The notes beneath the pieces are model-generated. The model saw only the letters and a program-made list of their open reading frames with translations, made no database searches and was not told the DNA's origin. A stretch of DNA of 64,000 bases from Rhodovulum steppense (GTDB taxonomy: Bacteria; Pseudomonadota; Alphaproteobacteria; Rhodobacterales; Rhodobacteraceae), in assembly GCF_004339675.1 (NCBI RefSeq), contig NZ_SLVM01000013.1:44621-108620 (forward strand), in the 5' to 3' direction. A program made the position numbers and the translations under genes. Positions 35,175 to 44,177 of this stretch are shown here, piece after piece. How positions within the stretch are numbered: position 1 is the stretch's first letter; each line of letters starts with the position of its first letter.

Positions 35175-35872
35175 TGGGAGGCTGGGGCGAACTGGCGCTG
35201 GCCTTCGGCGTGTTCCTGGCCTCGCATGGCATTCCGGTGCAGCCCCCTGTGAAACGGCGGCTGACAGCTATGCTGGGGCGGGGCGGGTATCTGGCGGCCT
35301 ATAGCACGCTGTCGGTCGCGGTGCTGGCCTGGCTGATCGTTGCAGCCGGGCGCGCGCCGCATGTGCCGCTGCTGCCCTGGGCGGCGTGGCAAGCCTGGGT
35401 GCCGAACCTTGCGATGCCGGTGGTCTGCCTGCTGATCGCCTTTGGCACGGCGGCACCCAATCCGCTCAGCTTCGGCGGAGCGCGCAACGACCGCTTCGAC
35501 CCCGCCCGCCCCGGCATCGTGGGGCTGACCCGCCACCCGCTGCCCTGGGCGCTGGCGCTGTGGTCGGGCGCGCATGCGCTGGCCAATCCCGATCTGGCGC
35601 ATCTGCTGATGTTCGGCGGTTTCGCGGGGTTCGCGGTTCTCGGCACGCGGATCATCGACCGGCGCAACCGCCGCCTTCTGGGCGAAGCCGAATGGCAGCG
35701 ACTGGCCGCCTATACCGCGAACCTGCCGCTTGCGGCGCTTGTGGCTGGCCGATGGCGACCGAGCAAAGGCCCCAACCTAGCAAGACTCATCATCGCCGTT
35801 GCACTCTGGGCGACGCTGGTCCTGAGCCACACCCCGGTGATCGGCAAATCGCCGGTTGCGGCACCTTTCTGA
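35171..35872 (+). CDS. nnrU: NnrU family membrane protein
   Basis: A 233-residue integral membrane protein with about six hydrophobic segments and the NnrU signature in the middle: RNDRFDPARPGIVGLTRHPLPWALALWSGAHALANPD followed by GTRIIDRR. NnrU is required for normal nitrite or nitric oxide handling in denitrifiers, mechanism unclear. Two ATGs overlap at the start (35171, 35174) and the first overlaps the nsrR stop by four bases. It ends a short NO-responsive operon. Confidence 0.9.
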   Translation: MMGGWGELALAFGVFLASHGIPVQPPVKRRLTAMLGRGGYLAAYSTLSVAVLAWLIVAAGRAPHVPLLPWAAWQAWVPNLAMPVVCLLIAFGTAAPNPLSFGGARNDRFDPARPGIVGLTRHPLPWALALWSGAHALANPDLAHLLMFGGFAGFAVLGTRIIDRRNRRLLGEAEWQRLAAYTANLPLAALVAGRWRPSKGPNLARLIIAVALWATLVLSHTPVIGKSPVAAPF

Positions 35873-35877
35873 CGGGA

Positions 35878-36585
35878 TCAGACCTCCGGATCGTCAATCA
35901 TCCGCGTCGGCTTGGCCAGCCGGACGAGCGACTTGCGATCCGCGATGGTAATCGTCATTCCGTCATTCGCGACGCCATACTCGCCCAGCAAACGCAGCGC
36001 ACGCGAGAAGTTCTCGGGCGTCATGCCAAGCAGCGCGGCGATCTTGCGCTTTTCCACCGGCAGAACGAAGCTTGGCGCGCCCCCCGCGAGATCCTGTTGC
36101 CGGATCAGGTAATTGGCCAGCCGCTCGATGCCGCTGCGCAGCTTGAGGTTCTTGCTGGATTTCACAACCCCGCGATAGCAACCGGCCAGTTCCCGGACAA
36201 GCGCACGGGCAAAGGCCCCGTCGGTATCGAACACGTCTCGCACATCCTGCGAGGGCAACAGGACCAGGCGGGATTTCTCGACAGTGCGGGCGGACATCAG
36301 AAAGGGCGCATCCCGGATCGTGGCCGCAAGGATGAAACTCGAAACCGGCCTGACGATCTCCATGATCGTCTCGCGCCCGTTCCAATGTGCGCAGAGTTCG
36401 ACCTGACCGGCCACGAGGATATGCAGGAAGTCGCTGGGTTCGCCCTCGGCGAACAGTTCGACCTGCGGCGGGAAGGTCTGCACATAGGCCGCGCGGCAAA
36501 GACGCGCGAAGGCCGCATCGTCCATGTCGGCAAAGATCGTCAGTCCGCGGATTTCGTCTGTTTCCGATTCGCGCATCGTCCTCAC
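35878..36585 (-). CDS. Crp/Fnr family regulator, Nnr/Dnr type
   Basis: A 235-residue protein with an N-terminal cyclic-nucleotide-like beta roll (LFAEGEPSDFLHILVAGQVEL), a dimer helix and a C-terminal helix-turn-helix whose recognition segment PENFSRALRLL carries the E-x2-S-R pattern of FNR-type proteins that read TTGAT-N4-ATCAA. The N-terminal FNR cysteine cluster is absent, so it is not an oxygen-sensing Fnr. Nnr/Dnr proteins respond to NO in denitrifiers. ATGs at 36585 and 36576 are both possible. A perfect FNR-type box lies 12 bases upstream. Confidence 0.82.
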   Translation of the reverse strand: MRTMRESETDEIRGLTIFADMDDAAFARLCRAAYVQTFPPQVELFAEGEPSDFLHILVAGQVELCAHWNGRETIMEIVRPVSSFILAATIRDAPFLMSARTVEKSRLVLLPSQDVRDVFDTDGAFARALVRELAGCYRGVVKSSKNLKLRSGIERLANYLIRQQDLAGGAPSFVLPVEKRKIAALLGMTPENFSRALRLLGEYGVANDGMTITIADRKSLVRLAKPTRMIDDPEV

Positions 36586-36596
36586 ATCGGAGCCGC

Positions 36597-36610
36597 TTGA
36601 TTGATATCAA
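36597..36610. promoter_or_regulatory. FNR/Nnr-type box
   Basis: TTGAT-TGAT-ATCAA, a perfect match to the FNR-family consensus. It lies 12 bases upstream of the Crp/Fnr gene (suggesting autorepression) and could also activate plus-strand transcription toward the NarJ-like gene. Confidence 0.75.
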
Positions 36611-36919
36611 GCTTGTCCGCAGCAAATATCATCAGTGCATTCGGTATACCTTTGCACACAGGACTCCATTTTTCAATCGCCGCCCGACCTTTTTCCCGCA
36701 TGCGCTTGTTTCGTCACCCTGGCGTGACTTTTGATCTCGAATCAACCCCCAAGCGACTTGCGTGGGGGCCGCTTATCCCCACTAAGCCAGCCGACGATGG
36801 CAATGCCGCCGATTTCTTGACGAGAAAGGGAATGAAGACGTGATGGGTTTGACATGCACCGGCGGGACGTTCCCCGAGGTCGTGAAGACGGGGCAGATCC
36901 CCCGCGAGGTGGCGGCCGG
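36611..36919. other. Stretch between the Crp/Fnr gene and the NarJ-like gene
   Basis: About 310 bases, less GC-rich than the surroundings. No credible gene is seen. It holds TTGAT-N5-ATCAA at 36731-36745 (one base longer than an FNR box), and a CCCCCA/TGGGGG hairpin at 36746-36768. A 26-codon frame starting at 36843 ends with TGA overlapping the ATG of the NarJ-like gene, as a coupled upstream gene would. This looks like remains of a deleted nitrate or nitrite locus, which is inference. Confidence 0.45.
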
Positions 36920-37468
36920 ATGATCGTGACGCTCAAGGCACTCGCCGCGATGCTGCTCCCGCCCTGCGCCGGGTTCAAGGCAGCAACCTGGGATGTCGCC
37001 GACGCCATGCTGGCCGAGGATCGTCTGGCGCCCGAGGTCCGCCGCCAACTTCTGCCGCTGCTCGACGAATTCCACGAGATGGATCTCTGTAACCAGCAGG
37101 AACGCTTCGTGGCGCTGTTCGGGCACTCTCCTGCGCTATCGCTGAACCTGTGCATGCACATGCCTTCCGACGAGTATACGGGCCTTTCGGATGACCCGCA
37201 TGGAGATAAGTCCGATTACTTGCCCCACTTTCTGAACACCCTTGCCGGACGCCCGGAGCCCGAGATACGACAGGTCCTTGCAGAGGCTGCGCCGGTCTTC
37301 GCACTTCTTGCCATTCGGCTCGAAGCGATAGGCAGCAGTTATGCCGGCGTGTTCCGCGCGCTCCTTTACCTTGGCGCTACAGCAAGGGATTTGGGACACC
37401 GGACAGTTCGGGCACATTCCCCTTACATCGCGGACCGGCCCTACAAACCAGCGCGGTCGGGCCGATGA
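36920..37468 (+). CDS. narJ: Orphan NarJ-like nitrate reductase chaperone, probably decayed
   Basis: About 182 residues with NarJ/TorD-family features: a helical N-terminus, the segment MDLCNQQERFVALFG, then ALSLNLCMHMPSD, SDYLPHFLNTLAGRPEPE and LGATARDL preceded by YAGVFRALL. NarJ loads molybdenum cofactor into nitrate reductase NarG, but no narG, narH or narI is present here. The C-terminus departs from the family after the FRALLYLGA helix (normal length is near 230), so a frameshift or truncation is likely. The start at 36920 is ATGA-overlapped with a short upstream frame. Confidence 0.55.
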   Translation: MIVTLKALAAMLLPPCAGFKAATWDVADAMLAEDRLAPEVRRQLLPLLDEFHEMDLCNQQERFVALFGHSPALSLNLCMHMPSDEYTGLSDDPHGDKSDYLPHFLNTLAGRPEPEIRQVLAEAAPVFALLAIRLEAIGSSYAGVFRALLYLGATARDLGHRTVRAHSPYIADRPYKPARSGR

Positions 37469-37939
37469 CTCGGCCATACCCCTGGATCATCCTTGACGGG
37501 GAGCCATTTGTGCCCGCCCTCACCACGGTAGAGACGCAATCTCACACCGCCCCCGCGAACCTGACGAGACCAGAAGGTCGGACGACGGCCAGCCCACCCG
37601 ATCCTCTGGCCGATGCCGCGAACGGGCTGCGCGCGGGGCGCTCGATCTGGACGAGACCCGTGCGAAAGTAGCTGCGGCGCTGAAATCGGCGAGTAGGCGG
37701 CGCGGGATCGCTCCCGACCGACATGGGCGTGCTGGCGCGTTACGCGGTCGCCAACCGGCGCCACATCATGCTGGAAAACACGGTGATCCTGCCGCTTTCC
37801 CGCCAACGCCTGCGCGCACGGGATCTGCGGGCGCGGCGCGCGCGCACGACCGAGCGGTGCTGCGTTGCTCCGGCCACAGAGGGTAGGTTCGCATGGCTAT
37901 GAACACCCATCCGGCCGCAGCGGGCGTGGATGAACAGGC
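37469..37939. other. Gene-poor stretch before phoB
   Basis: About 470 bases between the NarJ-like gene and phoB. No intact gene is visible. The part from 37591 to 37890 has the broken hemerythrin-like remnant listed next; the rest shows no recognisable structure. Confidence 0.5.
37591..37890 (+). pseudogene. Hemerythrin-like remnant, frameshifted
   Basis: Translating in changing frames gives pieces of a hemerythrin domain protein: SPPDPLA (about 37591), then RERAARGALDLDE in the next frame (about 37610-37660), and VLARYAVANRRHIMLENTVILPLSRQRL (37723-37820). The last piece matches the RRHIALEN-VVLPLA signature that binds the di-iron centre in these proteins. The pieces are too close together for a full domain, so material is missing. 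Hemerythrin-like proteins are common beside nnrS and nitrosative stress genes. The identification is from pattern only. Confidence 0.45.
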
Positions 37940-38632
37940 TCAACCCAGCGCGTAGCCCGCGCCGCGAACGGTGCGCACGGGGTCGTCGCCGCCATTCTGG
38001 CACAGCGCCTTGCGCAGACGTCCGATATGCACATCGACCGTCCGGGTATCGACATAGATGTCGCGCCCCCAGACCCGGTCGAGCAATTGCTCGCGGCTCC
38101 AGACCCGGCCGGGCTTTTCCATGAAGGTCGACAGCAGGCGGAACTCGGTCGGTCCCAGCTTCAGCGTCTGGCCGTCGCGGAACACCTTGTGCGTCTCGGG
38201 GTCGAGCACGATGTCCTCGAATTCCAGCCGCTGGCCGACCGCGGCGGGCCGCGTGCGGCGCAACAGCGCGCGCACACGCGCCATCAGTTCGACCACCGAA
38301 TAGGGTTTCACGACATAGTCATCGGCGCCGGTTTCCAGCCCGCGCACCCTGTCCACCTCTTCGGCGCGGGCCGAAAGCATGATGATCGGAAGCGTCCTGG
38401 TGTCGTTGCGGGTCTTGAGCTGGCGGCAGATCTCGATACCCGAAACCGAGGGCAGCATCCAGTCCAGCACCACCAGATCGGGCACGATCTCGTCCACGAG
38501 GATCAGCGCCTCGTCCCCGGTCGCGGCCCGCGCGACGCGAAAGCCCTCGGCCTCGAGGTTGTAGGCCAGAACCTCGCGCTGGGCGGGCTCGTCCTCGACG
38601 ATCAGCACGGTCGGCCGTTCGGCAGGCGACAT
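37940..38632 (-). CDS. phoB: Phosphate regulon response regulator PhoB
   Basis: A 230-residue OmpR-type regulator: receiver with VEDEPAQRE, phosphoacceptor Asp in LVVLDWMLP and Lys in YVVKPY, then a winged-helix domain (LGPTEFRLLSTFMEKPGRVWSREQLLDRVWG and VDVHIGRLRKAL). It is the last gene of the pst operon, 3 bases after phoU. PhoR is not in the window. It is expected to bind the Pho-box-like repeat upstream of pstS. Confidence 0.95.
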   Translation of the reverse strand: MSPAERPTVLIVEDEPAQREVLAYNLEAEGFRVARAATGDEALILVDEIVPDLVVLDWMLPSVSGIEICRQLKTRNDTRTLPIIMLSARAEEVDRVRGLETGADDYVVKPYSVVELMARVRALLRRTRPAAVGQRLEFEDIVLDPETHKVFRDGQTLKLGPTEFRLLSTFMEKPGRVWSREQLLDRVWGRDIYVDTRTVDVHIGRLRKALCQNGGDDPVRTVRGAGYALG

Positions 38633-38635
38633 GGG

Positions 38636-39346
38636 CTAGGCCCTCGGCGCATCAATGGCCGTGCGGTCGGCCTTGGGCCGCTCGTCCTCGGGCAGTTCGC
38701 CGGTCACCAGATAGATCACCTGTTCGGCGATCGAGGTGACATGATCGCCCATCCGCTCGATGTTCTTGGCGATGAAATGCAGATGCATGCAGGCGGTGAT
38801 ATTGCGCGGGTCCTCCATCATGAAGGTCAGGAACTCGCGGAACAGCGCATTGTACATCTGGTCGACTTCCATGTCGCGCAGGCGCACGTCCTGGGCCAGT
38901 TCCGCATCGCGCTGGATATAGGCGTCAAGGGCGTCCTTGAGCATCGCCTCGACCGCCATCGACATGCGCCGGATCGCGCCCGCCGAGCCCTCGATCGGCG
39001 ACATCTGCACCAGAACCCCGGTGCGCTTGGCCATGTTCTTGGCGTAGTCGCCGATCCGTTCGAGATTGGCACCGATCTTCATCACGCTCAGCACGGTGCG
39101 AAGATCGCCCGCCGAGGGCTGGCGCAGCGCCAGGAGTCGCGCGGCCTCTTCGTTGACGCGCTGTTCCAGGTCGTCCACGGCGCGGTCATTCGCGCGGACG
39201 CGTTCGGCGAGTTCCTCGTCGCGGTTTTCAAGCGACTGCGCGGCCTCGAGGATCGCGGCTTCGACCAGCCCGCCCATCTTCATTATGAGGGCCTGGATCG
39301 CCTCCAGGTCGCGGTCGTAGGATTTGACGATATGGCGGTCGTTCAT
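38636..39346 (-). CDS. phoU: Phosphate transport regulator PhoU
   Basis: A 236-residue all-helical protein with two PhoU repeats; each repeat has the acidic E-R-I-x-D or similar metal-binding motif, visible as NLERIGDYAKNMA and NIERMGDHVTSIAEQV. PhoU links the Pst transporter to PhoR signalling and limits phosphate uptake. The start MNDRHIVKSYD at 39346 is clear, and it sits 13 bases after pstB. Confidence 0.95.
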   Translation of the reverse strand: MNDRHIVKSYDRDLEAIQALIMKMGGLVEAAILEAAQSLENRDEELAERVRANDRAVDDLEQRVNEEAARLLALRQPSAGDLRTVLSVMKIGANLERIGDYAKNMAKRTGVLVQMSPIEGSAGAIRRMSMAVEAMLKDALDAYIQRDAELAQDVRLRDMEVDQMYNALFREFLTFMMEDPRNITACMHLHFIAKNIERMGDHVTSIAEQVIYLVTGELPEDERPKADRTAIDAPRA

Positions 39347-39359
39347 CTGCGATCCCTTC

Positions 39360-40157
39360 TCAGCCGATCCGGCCGGTGATGTAGCTTTCGGTGCGCGGGT
39401 CGTGCGGGTTGGTGAAGATCTGGCCGGTCTCGCCAAATTCCACGAGGTTGCCGAGGTGGAAGAACGCGGTCTTCTGGCTGACGCGCGCGGCCTGCTGCAT
39501 CGAGTGGGTGACGATCACCACCGAATACTGCTCGCGCAGCTCGTCGATCAGTTCCTCGACCTGGGCGGTCGCGATCGGGTCGAGCGCCGAACAGGGCTCG
39601 TCCATCAGCAGCACCTCGGGTTCGGTGGCGACCGCGCGGGCGATGCACAGGCGCTGCTGCTGGCCGCCCGAAAGGCCGGTGCCGGGTTCCTGAAGCCGGT
39701 CCTTGACCTCGTCCCAGATCGCGCCGCGGCGCAGGGCGCGTTCCACGATCTCGTCCAGTTCGGCGCGGGTGCGGGCCATGCCGTGGATCTTGGGGCCATA
39801 GGCCACGTTCTCGTAGATCGACTTGGGGAACGGGTTCGGCTTCTGGAACACCATGCCCACCTTGGCGCGCAACTGCACCGGGTCGATCGAGGGCGCGTAG
39901 ATGTCCTCGCCGTCCAGCGCGATCAGGCCCTCGACGCGGCAGATGTCGATGGTGTCGTTCATCCGGTTCAGGCAGCGCAGGAAGGTCGACTTGCCGCAGC
40001 CCGACGGCCCGATGAAGGCGGTGACCGTCTTGTCCTCGATCTCGACATCGACATCCTTGATGGCATGGGTGTCGCCATAGAAGACGTTCACTTTGCGGGC
40101 GGCGATCTTCACCTCGTTGGTCACGGCTGTCTTTCCCGAAGCTGGCGTATCATACAT
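39360..40157 (-). CDS. pstB: Phosphate ABC transporter ATP-binding protein PstB
   Basis: A 265-residue ATPase with Walker [11 protein letters not shown]-loop [18 protein letters not shown] (the PstB-specific stretch), signature [10 protein letters not shown], Walker B VLLMDEP and switch THSMQQ. It powers the PstCA permease. It starts 21 bases after pstA, and all the operon genes are on the minus strand. Confidence 0.97.
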   Translation of the reverse strand: MYDTPASGKTAVTNEVKIAARKVNVFYGDTHAIKDVDVEIEDKTVTAFIGPSGCGKSTFLRCLNRMNDTIDICRVEGLIALDGEDIYAPSIDPVQLRAKVGMVFQKPNPFPKSIYENVAYGPKIHGMARTRAELDEIVERALRRGAIWDEVKDRLQEPGTGLSGGQQQRLCIARAVATEPEVLLMDEPCSALDPIATAQVEELIDELREQYSVVIVTHSMQQAARVSQKTAFFHLGNLVEFGETGQIFTNPHDPRTESYITGRIG

Positions 40158-40178
40158 GAGGGTGGTCCTTTCGCGGCG

Positions 40179-41468
40179 CTACCATTTCCGCTCGAACTTG
40201 TTGCGCAGGAAAATGGCGATGGCGTTCATGAAGATCAGGAAGGTCAGCAGCACCAGGATCGCCGCCGAGGTCCGGCTGACGAACCCGCGTTCGGGGCTGT
40301 CGGCCCAGATGAAGATCTGCGTGGGCAGGGCGGTGGAACTGTCGAAGGGCGTGGCCGGCGCCGAGGTGATGAAGGCGTTCATCCCGATCAGCAGGAGCGG
40401 CGCGGTCTCGCCCAGCGCCTGCGCCAGCCCGATGATCGTGCCGGTCAGGATGCCCGGCATGGCCAGCGGCAGCACATGGCCGAACACCACCTGATGCTTG
40501 GACGCGCCCACGCCCAGCGCGGCCTCGCGGATCGAGGGCGGCACCGCCTTGAGCGCGGCCCGCGTCGCGATGATGATCGTCGGCAGCGTCATCAGGGCAA
40601 GCGTCATGCCGCCCACGAAGGGCGCGGAGCGTGGCATCCCGAACCAGCCCAGAAAGACCGCCAGCGCCAGCAGGCCGAACACCACCGAGGGCACCGCCGC
40701 CAGGTTGTTGATGTTGATCTCGATCAGGTCCGACACCCTGTTCTTGGGTGCGAATTCCTCGAGATAGATCGCCGCGCCGATCCCGATCGGGAAGGACAGC
40801 AGGAAACAGGTCATCAGGGCGTAGAACGAACCGATGATCGCCCCCTTCAGGCCCGCCAGTTCCGGGAAGCGTGAATCCGCGTTGGTGATCAGCCACCTGT
40901 TGAGCGGCTTGGACACCATCCCCAGCTCTTTCAGCAGATCGAAATTGGCGATCTCGTCGTCTTTCAGGCGGCGGTTCGCCTCGGGCGTTTCGCGGTCGAT
41001 CAGGCCCTTGTTCAACTGGTCATAGGGATCCGACACCGGCACCCTGACCGCGACCGTCTGGCCGATCAGCGCAGGATCGGCAACCACGCTGTCGCGGATG
41101 CTGAACTGCGCGCCATTCGACAGCATCGAGGTCAGCTTGCGCAACTCCGCCCGGTCATCGACCACGTCGGGAAACAGCTTGACCATCGTATCGGTGAGGA
41201 TCTGGCGATAGTTTCCGCGATTGGGTTCGTCGCTGTCGATATGCGCCGGATCAAGGAACACCTCGATCTGGACGAAGGTCTGGGTAAAGGCGTGACGGCC
41301 CGTCGAGATCAGCGAGGCCACCAGCAGGAACAGCATGCCGAAGGCAATGGTGATCGCGGTCAGGCCGGCCAGCTTGAGGGCGATCTGGCTGCGCTTGCGC
41401 TTGTTCAGGCGCGCGGTGAATTCGGGGCCGGTCCAATCGAAACTGCCCGAGGATGTCTGGTCGGTCAT
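40179..41468 (-). CDS. pstA: Phosphate ABC transporter permease PstA
   Basis: A 429-residue permease. The N-terminal 190 residues form the DUF3333-type extension seen in alphaproteobacteria (periplasmic loop after one membrane helix). The C-terminal part carries the transport domain with EININNLAAVPSVVFGLLALAVFLG, TRAALKAVPPSIREAALGVGASKHQVVFGHVLP and ALGETAPLLLIG. It pairs with PstC, 10 bases after its stop. Confidence 0.95.
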   Translation of the reverse strand: MTDQTSSGSFDWTGPEFTARLNKRKRSQIALKLAGLTAITIAFGMLFLLVASLISTGRHAFTQTFVQIEVFLDPAHIDSDEPNRGNYRQILTDTMVKLFPDVVDDRAELRKLTSMLSNGAQFSIRDSVVADPALIGQTVAVRVPVSDPYDQLNKGLIDRETPEANRRLKDDEIANFDLLKELGMVSKPLNRWLITNADSRFPELAGLKGAIIGSFYALMTCFLLSFPIGIGAAIYLEEFAPKNRVSDLIEININNLAAVPSVVFGLLALAVFLGWFGMPRSAPFVGGMTLALMTLPTIIIATRAALKAVPPSIREAALGVGASKHQVVFGHVLPLAMPGILTGTIIGLAQALGETAPLLLIGMNAFITSAPATPFDSSTALPTQIFIWADSPERGFVSRTSAAILVLLTFLIFMNAIAIFLRNKFERKW

Positions 41469-41478
41469 TGCGCGGCCC

Positions 41479-42855
41479 TCAATCGTAGATTTCGCGATAC
41501 TTGCGCACGATGCGCAAGGCGAAGATGTTGATGATCAGCGTCATCACGAAAAGCACCATGCCCAGCGCGAAGGCGGCCAGGGTCTTGGGACTGTCGAACG
41601 CCGTGTCGCCGATCAGCAGCGTGACGATCTGCACGGTCACGGTGGTGACGCTGTCCAGCGGGTTGATCGTCATCTTGGCGATCAGGCCCGCGGCCATCAC
41701 CACGATCATCGTCTCGCCGATGGCGCGGCTGACCGCCAGAAGGATGCCGCCGACGATGCCCGGAATGGCCGCCGGGAACAGCACCTTGGAAATCGTCTCG
41801 GCCTGCGTGGCGCCCAGCGCCAGCGATCCGTCGCGCAGGCTGCGCGGCACCGCGGCCAGCGCGTCATCGGCGAAGGAGGAGATGAACGGCACCAGCATGA
41901 TGCCCATCACCAGCCCCGCGGCCAGCGCCGTATTGGGCGCGATCGGCAGGCCCAGGTCGGTTCCGAAGGACCGGATCGCGGGGGCGATCACGAGGATGGC
42001 GAAGAAGCCGTAGACCACGGTCGGAACGCCGGCCAGGATCTCGAGCACCGGCTTGATGACGGCCCGTATCTTGGGCGAGGCGAATTCATGCAGGTAGATG
42101 GCCGAGAACAGGCCGATCGGAACCGCGATCACCATTGCCACCGTCGCGATGACCATCGTGCCGAGGAAGACCGGCAGCATGCCGAAGGCGCCCTTGGCGG
42201 CGATCTGGTCTTCGCGCAGGGGGATCTGCGGCTCCCAGGACGTGCCGAACAGGAAATCGGTGAACGGGACCATCTCGAAGAAGCGGTAGGTCTCGAACAC
42301 CAGCGAGCCGACGATGCCGATGGTCACGAAGATCGCCACCGTCGCGCATCCGACCATCAGGCCGAGAACGATCCGCTCCACCCCTTGCCGGGCGCGGAAT
42401 TCCGCGCGCACGGTCTTGCGGGTCAGCAGGATCAGACCGGCGGTCAACGCGATCGTCAGCACCACCAGCAGCAGCGACGAGGTGCTGCGCAGCGACACCA
42501 GCCGCTCGGCGGCCTCGAGCTTCCAGTCCTCGGGCGTGCCGAAGATGCGCCCGCCCGCGATCGAGCGGATTTCGGACATGATAAGTTGCACCTGGCCGGT
42601 GCCGAGACCGTCCAGCGTGCCGTCAGGCAGCCCCGCCTTGATCATGCTCTCGATCACGGTGCCCTGAAGCATCAGCCAGAGGATGATGAAGAAGAACGTC
42701 GGCACGAGCGTCACGAGGGCCGAGAACCCGCCGTGAAACCCGTCGAGCGAATGCAGCTTTGTCCCGCCTGCACGGATCGCACGGGCCGCACGCAGATTGA
42801 GGATGTATCCGATCACGACCGCAGCGAACAGGATCAGGAAGGCGAAAAGCGTCAT
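41479..42855 (-). CDS. pstC: Phosphate ABC transporter permease PstC
   Basis: A 458-residue permease with an N-terminal extension carrying several membrane segments and a BPD transport domain: PVLEILAGVPTVVYGFFAI, then AVPRSLRDGSLALGATQAETISKVLFPAAIPGIVGG and AIGETMIVVMAAG. Longer than E. coli PstC (about 320), as in many alphaproteobacteria. It begins 84 bases after pstS, past a strong hairpin. Confidence 0.95.
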   Translation of the reverse strand: MTLFAFLILFAAVVIGYILNLRAARAIRAGGTKLHSLDGFHGGFSALVTLVPTFFFIILWLMLQGTVIESMIKAGLPDGTLDGLGTGQVQLIMSEIRSIAGGRIFGTPEDWKLEAAERLVSLRSTSSLLLVVLTIALTAGLILLTRKTVRAEFRARQGVERIVLGLMVGCATVAIFVTIGIVGSLVFETYRFFEMVPFTDFLFGTSWEPQIPLREDQIAAKGAFGMLPVFLGTMVIATVAMVIAVPIGLFSAIYLHEFASPKIRAVIKPVLEILAGVPTVVYGFFAILVIAPAIRSFGTDLGLPIAPNTALAAGLVMGIMLVPFISSFADDALAAVPRSLRDGSLALGATQAETISKVLFPAAIPGIVGGILLAVSRAIGETMIVVMAAGLIAKMTINPLDSVTTVTVQIVTLLIGDTAFDSPKTLAAFALGMVLFVMTLIINIFALRIVRKYREIYD

Positions 42856-42881
42856 TTGGATGCCTGTCGGTTCAAGTGAGG

Positions 42882-42911
42882 GACGCCCCCGCTTTTGCGG
42901 GCGGGGGCGTC
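42882..42911 (-). terminator. Strong hairpin between pstS and pstC
   Basis: GACGCCCCCGC and GCGGGGGCGTC pair perfectly (11 base pairs) around an eight-base loop. It is 28 bases after the pstS stop and has no T-run, so it is probably a partial terminator or a 3' stabiliser that lets pstS, the abundant binding protein, be made in excess over the membrane genes. Confidence 0.7.
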
Positions 42912-42939
42912 GGTCGTCGGGATCAGGGAGATGCCCTGA

Positions 42940-43977
42940 TTATTCCTTGGCGTCCATCGCGACGGCGTTGATGACGCGCTCCTGCAGCTCGGCGCGGCGC
43001 TCGTCGCTCAGCGGCACGAGGCCACGCTCGGACAGGTAGCCACCGGGGGCCAGCGCGTCTTCGGACATGTATTCCTCGACGAATTCCTGCAGGCCGGGGA
43101 TCACGCCGCGATGCGCGTTCTTGACGTAGAAGAACAGCGGACGCGACACCGGGTAGGAACCGTCGGCGATGGTGTCGAGATTGGGTTCGACGCCTTCCAG
43201 TTTCACGCCTTTCAGCTTGTCCAGGTTCTCGTAGAGGAACGAGTAGCCGAAGATGCCCTGCGCGTTGGGATCCGATTCAAGGCGCTGAACGATCAGGTTG
43301 TCATTCTCGCCGGCCTCGACGAAGGGGCCGTCGGTGCGCATGCGCGAGCAGTTCTCGTTGACCCAGGCGCCGTCGAAACCGCCATCCTTGACGTAGGCCA
43401 GCTCCTTGCAGCCTTCGTGCATCGCCAGTTCGACGAACGCGTCACGGGTGCCCGAGGTCGGGGGCGGCCCCAGAACGACGATGTCGGTGTCGGGCAGGCG
43501 GCTGTCGATCTCCGACCACTTCTTGTAGGGGTTCGCAACCCACTCGCCGTTCACCGGAACCTCGGCGCCGAGCGCGAGGTAGATTTCACCCAGCGTCAGG
43601 TCCCAGTCGAAGTCGTTGGCGCGCGACACGGCCATCGACAGGCCGTCGAAGCCGATCAGCGCCTCGCTCACGTCGGTCACGCCTTTCTCGACGCAAACGG
43701 CCCATTCCGACGCCTTCATGGCGCGCGAGGCACCGGTGATGTCGGGGAAGCCTTCGCCGATGCCGTTGCAGAAGATCTGCATGCCGCCACCGGTGCCGGT
43801 GCTTTCGACGATGGGCGACGACATCCCGGTGTCGTTGGCGAACTGTTCGGCCACGGCCTGAGTGTACGGGAACACGGTGGACGAGCCCACAATGCTGATC
43901 TGGTCGCGCGCGGAGGCCGCGGTGGCCGAGATGGCCGCGATCGCCAACGCCGAGGCGGTCACTTTGATATGGGACAT
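42940..43977 (-). CDS. pstS: Phosphate-binding protein PstS
   Basis: A 345-residue periplasmic protein with a signal peptide ending ASA, near residue 23. It has ISIVGSSTVFPYTQAVAEQF, STGTGGGMQIFCNG, PDITGASRAMK and a typical PPTSGTRDAFVELAM phosphate site. ATG at 43977 follows AGGAG. It is first in the pst operon; a Pho-box-like repeat lies about 75 bases upstream. Confidence 0.95.
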   Translation of the reverse strand: MSHIKVTASALAIAAISATAASARDQISIVGSSTVFPYTQAVAEQFANDTGMSSPIVESTGTGGGMQIFCNGIGEGFPDITGASRAMKASEWAVCVEKGVTDVSEALIGFDGLSMAVSRANDFDWDLTLGEIYLALGAEVPVNGEWVANPYKKWSEIDSRLPDTDIVVLGPPPTSGTRDAFVELAMHEGCKELAYVKDGGFDGAWVNENCSRMRTDGPFVEAGENDNLIVQRLESDPNAQGIFGYSFLYENLDKLKGVKLEGVEPNLDTIADGSYPVSRPLFFYVKNAHRGVIPGLQEFVEEYMSEDALAPGGYLSERGLVPLSDERRAELQERVINAVAMDAKE

Positions 43978-44051
43978 GGTAGCTCCTGAGTCTTGGGTTC
44001 GGGTGCGGATTCGCACCTGCCACGGCTGGGTATCGGCCTTCGGCGACCCTT

Positions 44052-44069
44052 TTGTAATATTTTTGTAAC
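44052..44069. promoter_or_regulatory. Pho-box-like direct repeat upstream of pstS
   Basis: TTGTAAT-ATTT-TTGTAAC: two seven-base units with an 11-base period, the layout of alphaproteobacterial PhoB sites. An adjacent TTACAGTGACA adds a related half-site (TGTCACTGTAA on the other strand). Likely PhoB activation site for the pst operon. Confidence 0.6.
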
Positions 44070-44177
44070 GTTACAGTGACACCCCCATGCCCATGTCTGG
44101 CCGCCTGGCATCGCCCCCCCCCGCGAACGGATTTCCGACCACTAGGCGAATCCCACCGCGTCGCGCATGATCGGGCC

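Noticed and set aside
36731..36745. TTGAT-N5-ATCAA as a second FNR box
   Set aside because: The spacer is five rather than four bases, which FNR-type dimers do not usually accept.
36601..36843. An 80-codon plus-strand frame between the Crp/Fnr gene and the NarJ-like gene
   Set aside because: It begins inside the FNR box and has no family-like segments or good ribosome site.
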